Shown one piece after another: positions 63,281 to 64,000 of a stretch of DNA of 64,000 nucleotides (positions are counted from its first letter, which is position 1; each line of letters starts with the position of its first letter). The stretch is from Lachnospiraceae bacterium (GTDB taxonomy: Bacteria > Bacillota > Clostridia > Lachnospirales > Lachnospiraceae). A program made the position numbers and the translations under genes. The notes below the pieces were generated by a model that saw only the letters and a list, made by a program, of their open reading frames with translations, was not told where the DNA came from and searched no databases. The stretch is from contig JAEENO010000020.1 of assembly GCA_016283755.1 (NCBI GenBank), positions 84,156 through 148,155 on the forward strand. Direction: 5' to 3'.

Positions 63281-63676
63281 TTATCCTTGCTTTGGTTCTA
63301 CTAAAAGAAGCGTATCTATAAATAATGTAACTTCATTTAAAGCCTTTCCTACTTTATTTTTTTCCAATTTATAATTTGTTATATATCTTGTCTTTGATTC
63401 CCAAATTGTAAACATTTCACCGTGTTCTTTTATATATTCTGGAATATCTACGTTTAAGTTTTCTTCCTTAAACTTCAGCAGCAATTGTGTTATATCGTGT
63501 GTTTTAATGTACTCAATTCCATTTTGTTCTAACAAAAATTTAATCGCTAATTCAACGGTTTGTTGTAAATGATATCCAACAAAATTTAAATATGCTTCAT
63601 CTTCACATAAGTTATTATATATACTTTTTGCCACTTCCAAATTTTGCAATGCTTTAGTCAGTAATGTTTCGTTCAT
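63281..63676 (-). CDS. HEPN-domain protein of HEPN/MNT pair
   Basis: 131 aa. A four-helix HEPN pattern (LLTKALQNLEVAKSIYNNL; YHLQQTVELAIKFLLEQNGIEYIKTHDITQLL). The Rx4-6H RNase motif is not seen: the C-terminal site reads TRYITNYKLE, so it may be non-catalytic or belong to the nucleotide-binding HEPN type. It overlaps the nucleotidyltransferase gene by 23 bp with GGAG before ATG 63676, the usual HEPN/MNT arrangement, which can be toxin-antitoxin. Confidence 0.85.
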   Translation of the reverse strand: MNETLLTKALQNLEVAKSIYNNLCEDEAYLNFVGYHLQQTVELAIKFLLEQNGIEYIKTHDITQLLLKFKEENLNVDIPEYIKEHGEMFTIWESKTRYITNYKLEKNKVGKALNEVTLFIDTLLLVEPKQG

Positions 63677-63980
63677 AAATTTTCACTCCTGTCTTTTTTA
63701 TTTCAGATAACAATCTTTCATCTACCGTATAATTAGTCCAAAGATCAAATAGAAATGGCATATACACCGTAATTAGGTTTTTTTCATTTTTTTCGAGCGT
63801 TACATATATATCCACGTCACTTCCGGAATGACATCTTTCGGTAACACTTGAACCAAATATTGTTATTTCCTGTACAGTTTCATTTTTCAATAATTCATCA
63901 TACAGCTGTTGGACTTTCTTTTGTTGTAAAGGATGTATCTTATCACAATTCATAAATGGACTTTTAATACAAATTTTCAT
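63654..63980 (-). CDS. Minimal nucleotidyltransferase (MNT) of HEPN/MNT pair
   Basis: 108 aa. Pol-beta-like nucleotidyltransferase fold with GSSVTERCHSGSDVDIYV (GS...DxD), the signature of small MNT proteins. In characterised HepT/MntA systems the MNT partner adds AMP to the HEPN toxin. AAAGGAG is nine bases before ATG 63980, near the window end. The start MKICIKSPFMNCDKIHPLQQ suggests a full-length protein. Confidence 0.9.
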   Translation of the reverse strand: MKICIKSPFMNCDKIHPLQQKKVQQLYDELLKNETVQEITIFGSSVTERCHSGSDVDIYVTLEKNEKNLITVYMPFLFDLWTNYTVDERLLSEIKKTGVKIYERNITD

Positions 63981-64000
63981 TGCTATTTGCTCCTTTTCCA

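Overview
The window looks like a chromosomal segment of an obligately anaerobic, fermentative member of the Clostridia, most likely Lachnospiraceae. The reasons are: an [FeFe]-hydrogenase maturation GTPase (HydF), an electron-bifurcating NfnAB-type pair, a T-box upstream of thrS, CIRCE-controlled groESL, a single-unit NifS/NifU/Rrf2 system, frequent TTG/GTG starts next to strong GGAGG sites, and DUF5688-type proteins that I associate with Lachnospiraceae. Almost every gene lies on the minus strand; the only supported plus-strand genes are a 68-aa membrane protein (27.8 kb) and a PAP2 phosphatase (51.4 kb).

Layout, left to right. 0-10 kb: the 3'-truncated end of a sensor kinase with periplasmic solute-binding domains, nfnB-nfnA, two CobW/G3E GTPase genes (one fused to a DUF1980-like domain, one with a long His-rich stretch), argS, a dapF paralogue lacking both catalytic cysteines, and an acidic hypothetical. 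10-21 kb: hydF, then a compact dcw cluster read mraZ-rsmH-ftsL-PBP-mraY-murD-ftsW-ftsQ-ftsZ, with a promoter and 10-bp-phased repeats before mraZ and a separate promoter before ftsZ. 21-33 kb: lgt, thrS with its T-box, a structured tandem repeat array, a SEC-C protein, a purine-type permease, a secreted protein, a thioesterase, DegV and a heterodimeric ABC exporter. 33-44 kb: a 211-bp near-palindrome, groESL, a CPBP protease, a hybrid kinase, folC and parE-parC. 44-55 kb: the lower-glycolysis genes (gap, pgk, tpiA, gpmI), a glycerate kinase, a CapA-like lipoprotein, PAP2, iscR-nifS-nifU and efp.

55.6-64 kb is an AT-richer accessory region: an intact IS30-family transposase gene, a tRNA-Lys with an acceptor mismatch, an XRE-regulator/membrane-protein/unknown operon that ends 2 bp from the tRNA, two DUF5688 paralogues with small unknown partners (one only 51 aa), a further unknown protein, and a HEPN/MNT pair. 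Two operons in this region share a promoter module of about 70 bp, and a third copy of its core box lies in front of the XRE gene. This suggests common regulation of an undescribed gene set.

The core genes describe cell division and wall synthesis, glycolysis, Fe-S assembly, chaperones and topoisomerase IV. Coordinates of minus-strand genes include the stop codon, and starts were chosen by Shine-Dalgarno spacing. No database search was possible, so family names rest on recognised motifs.
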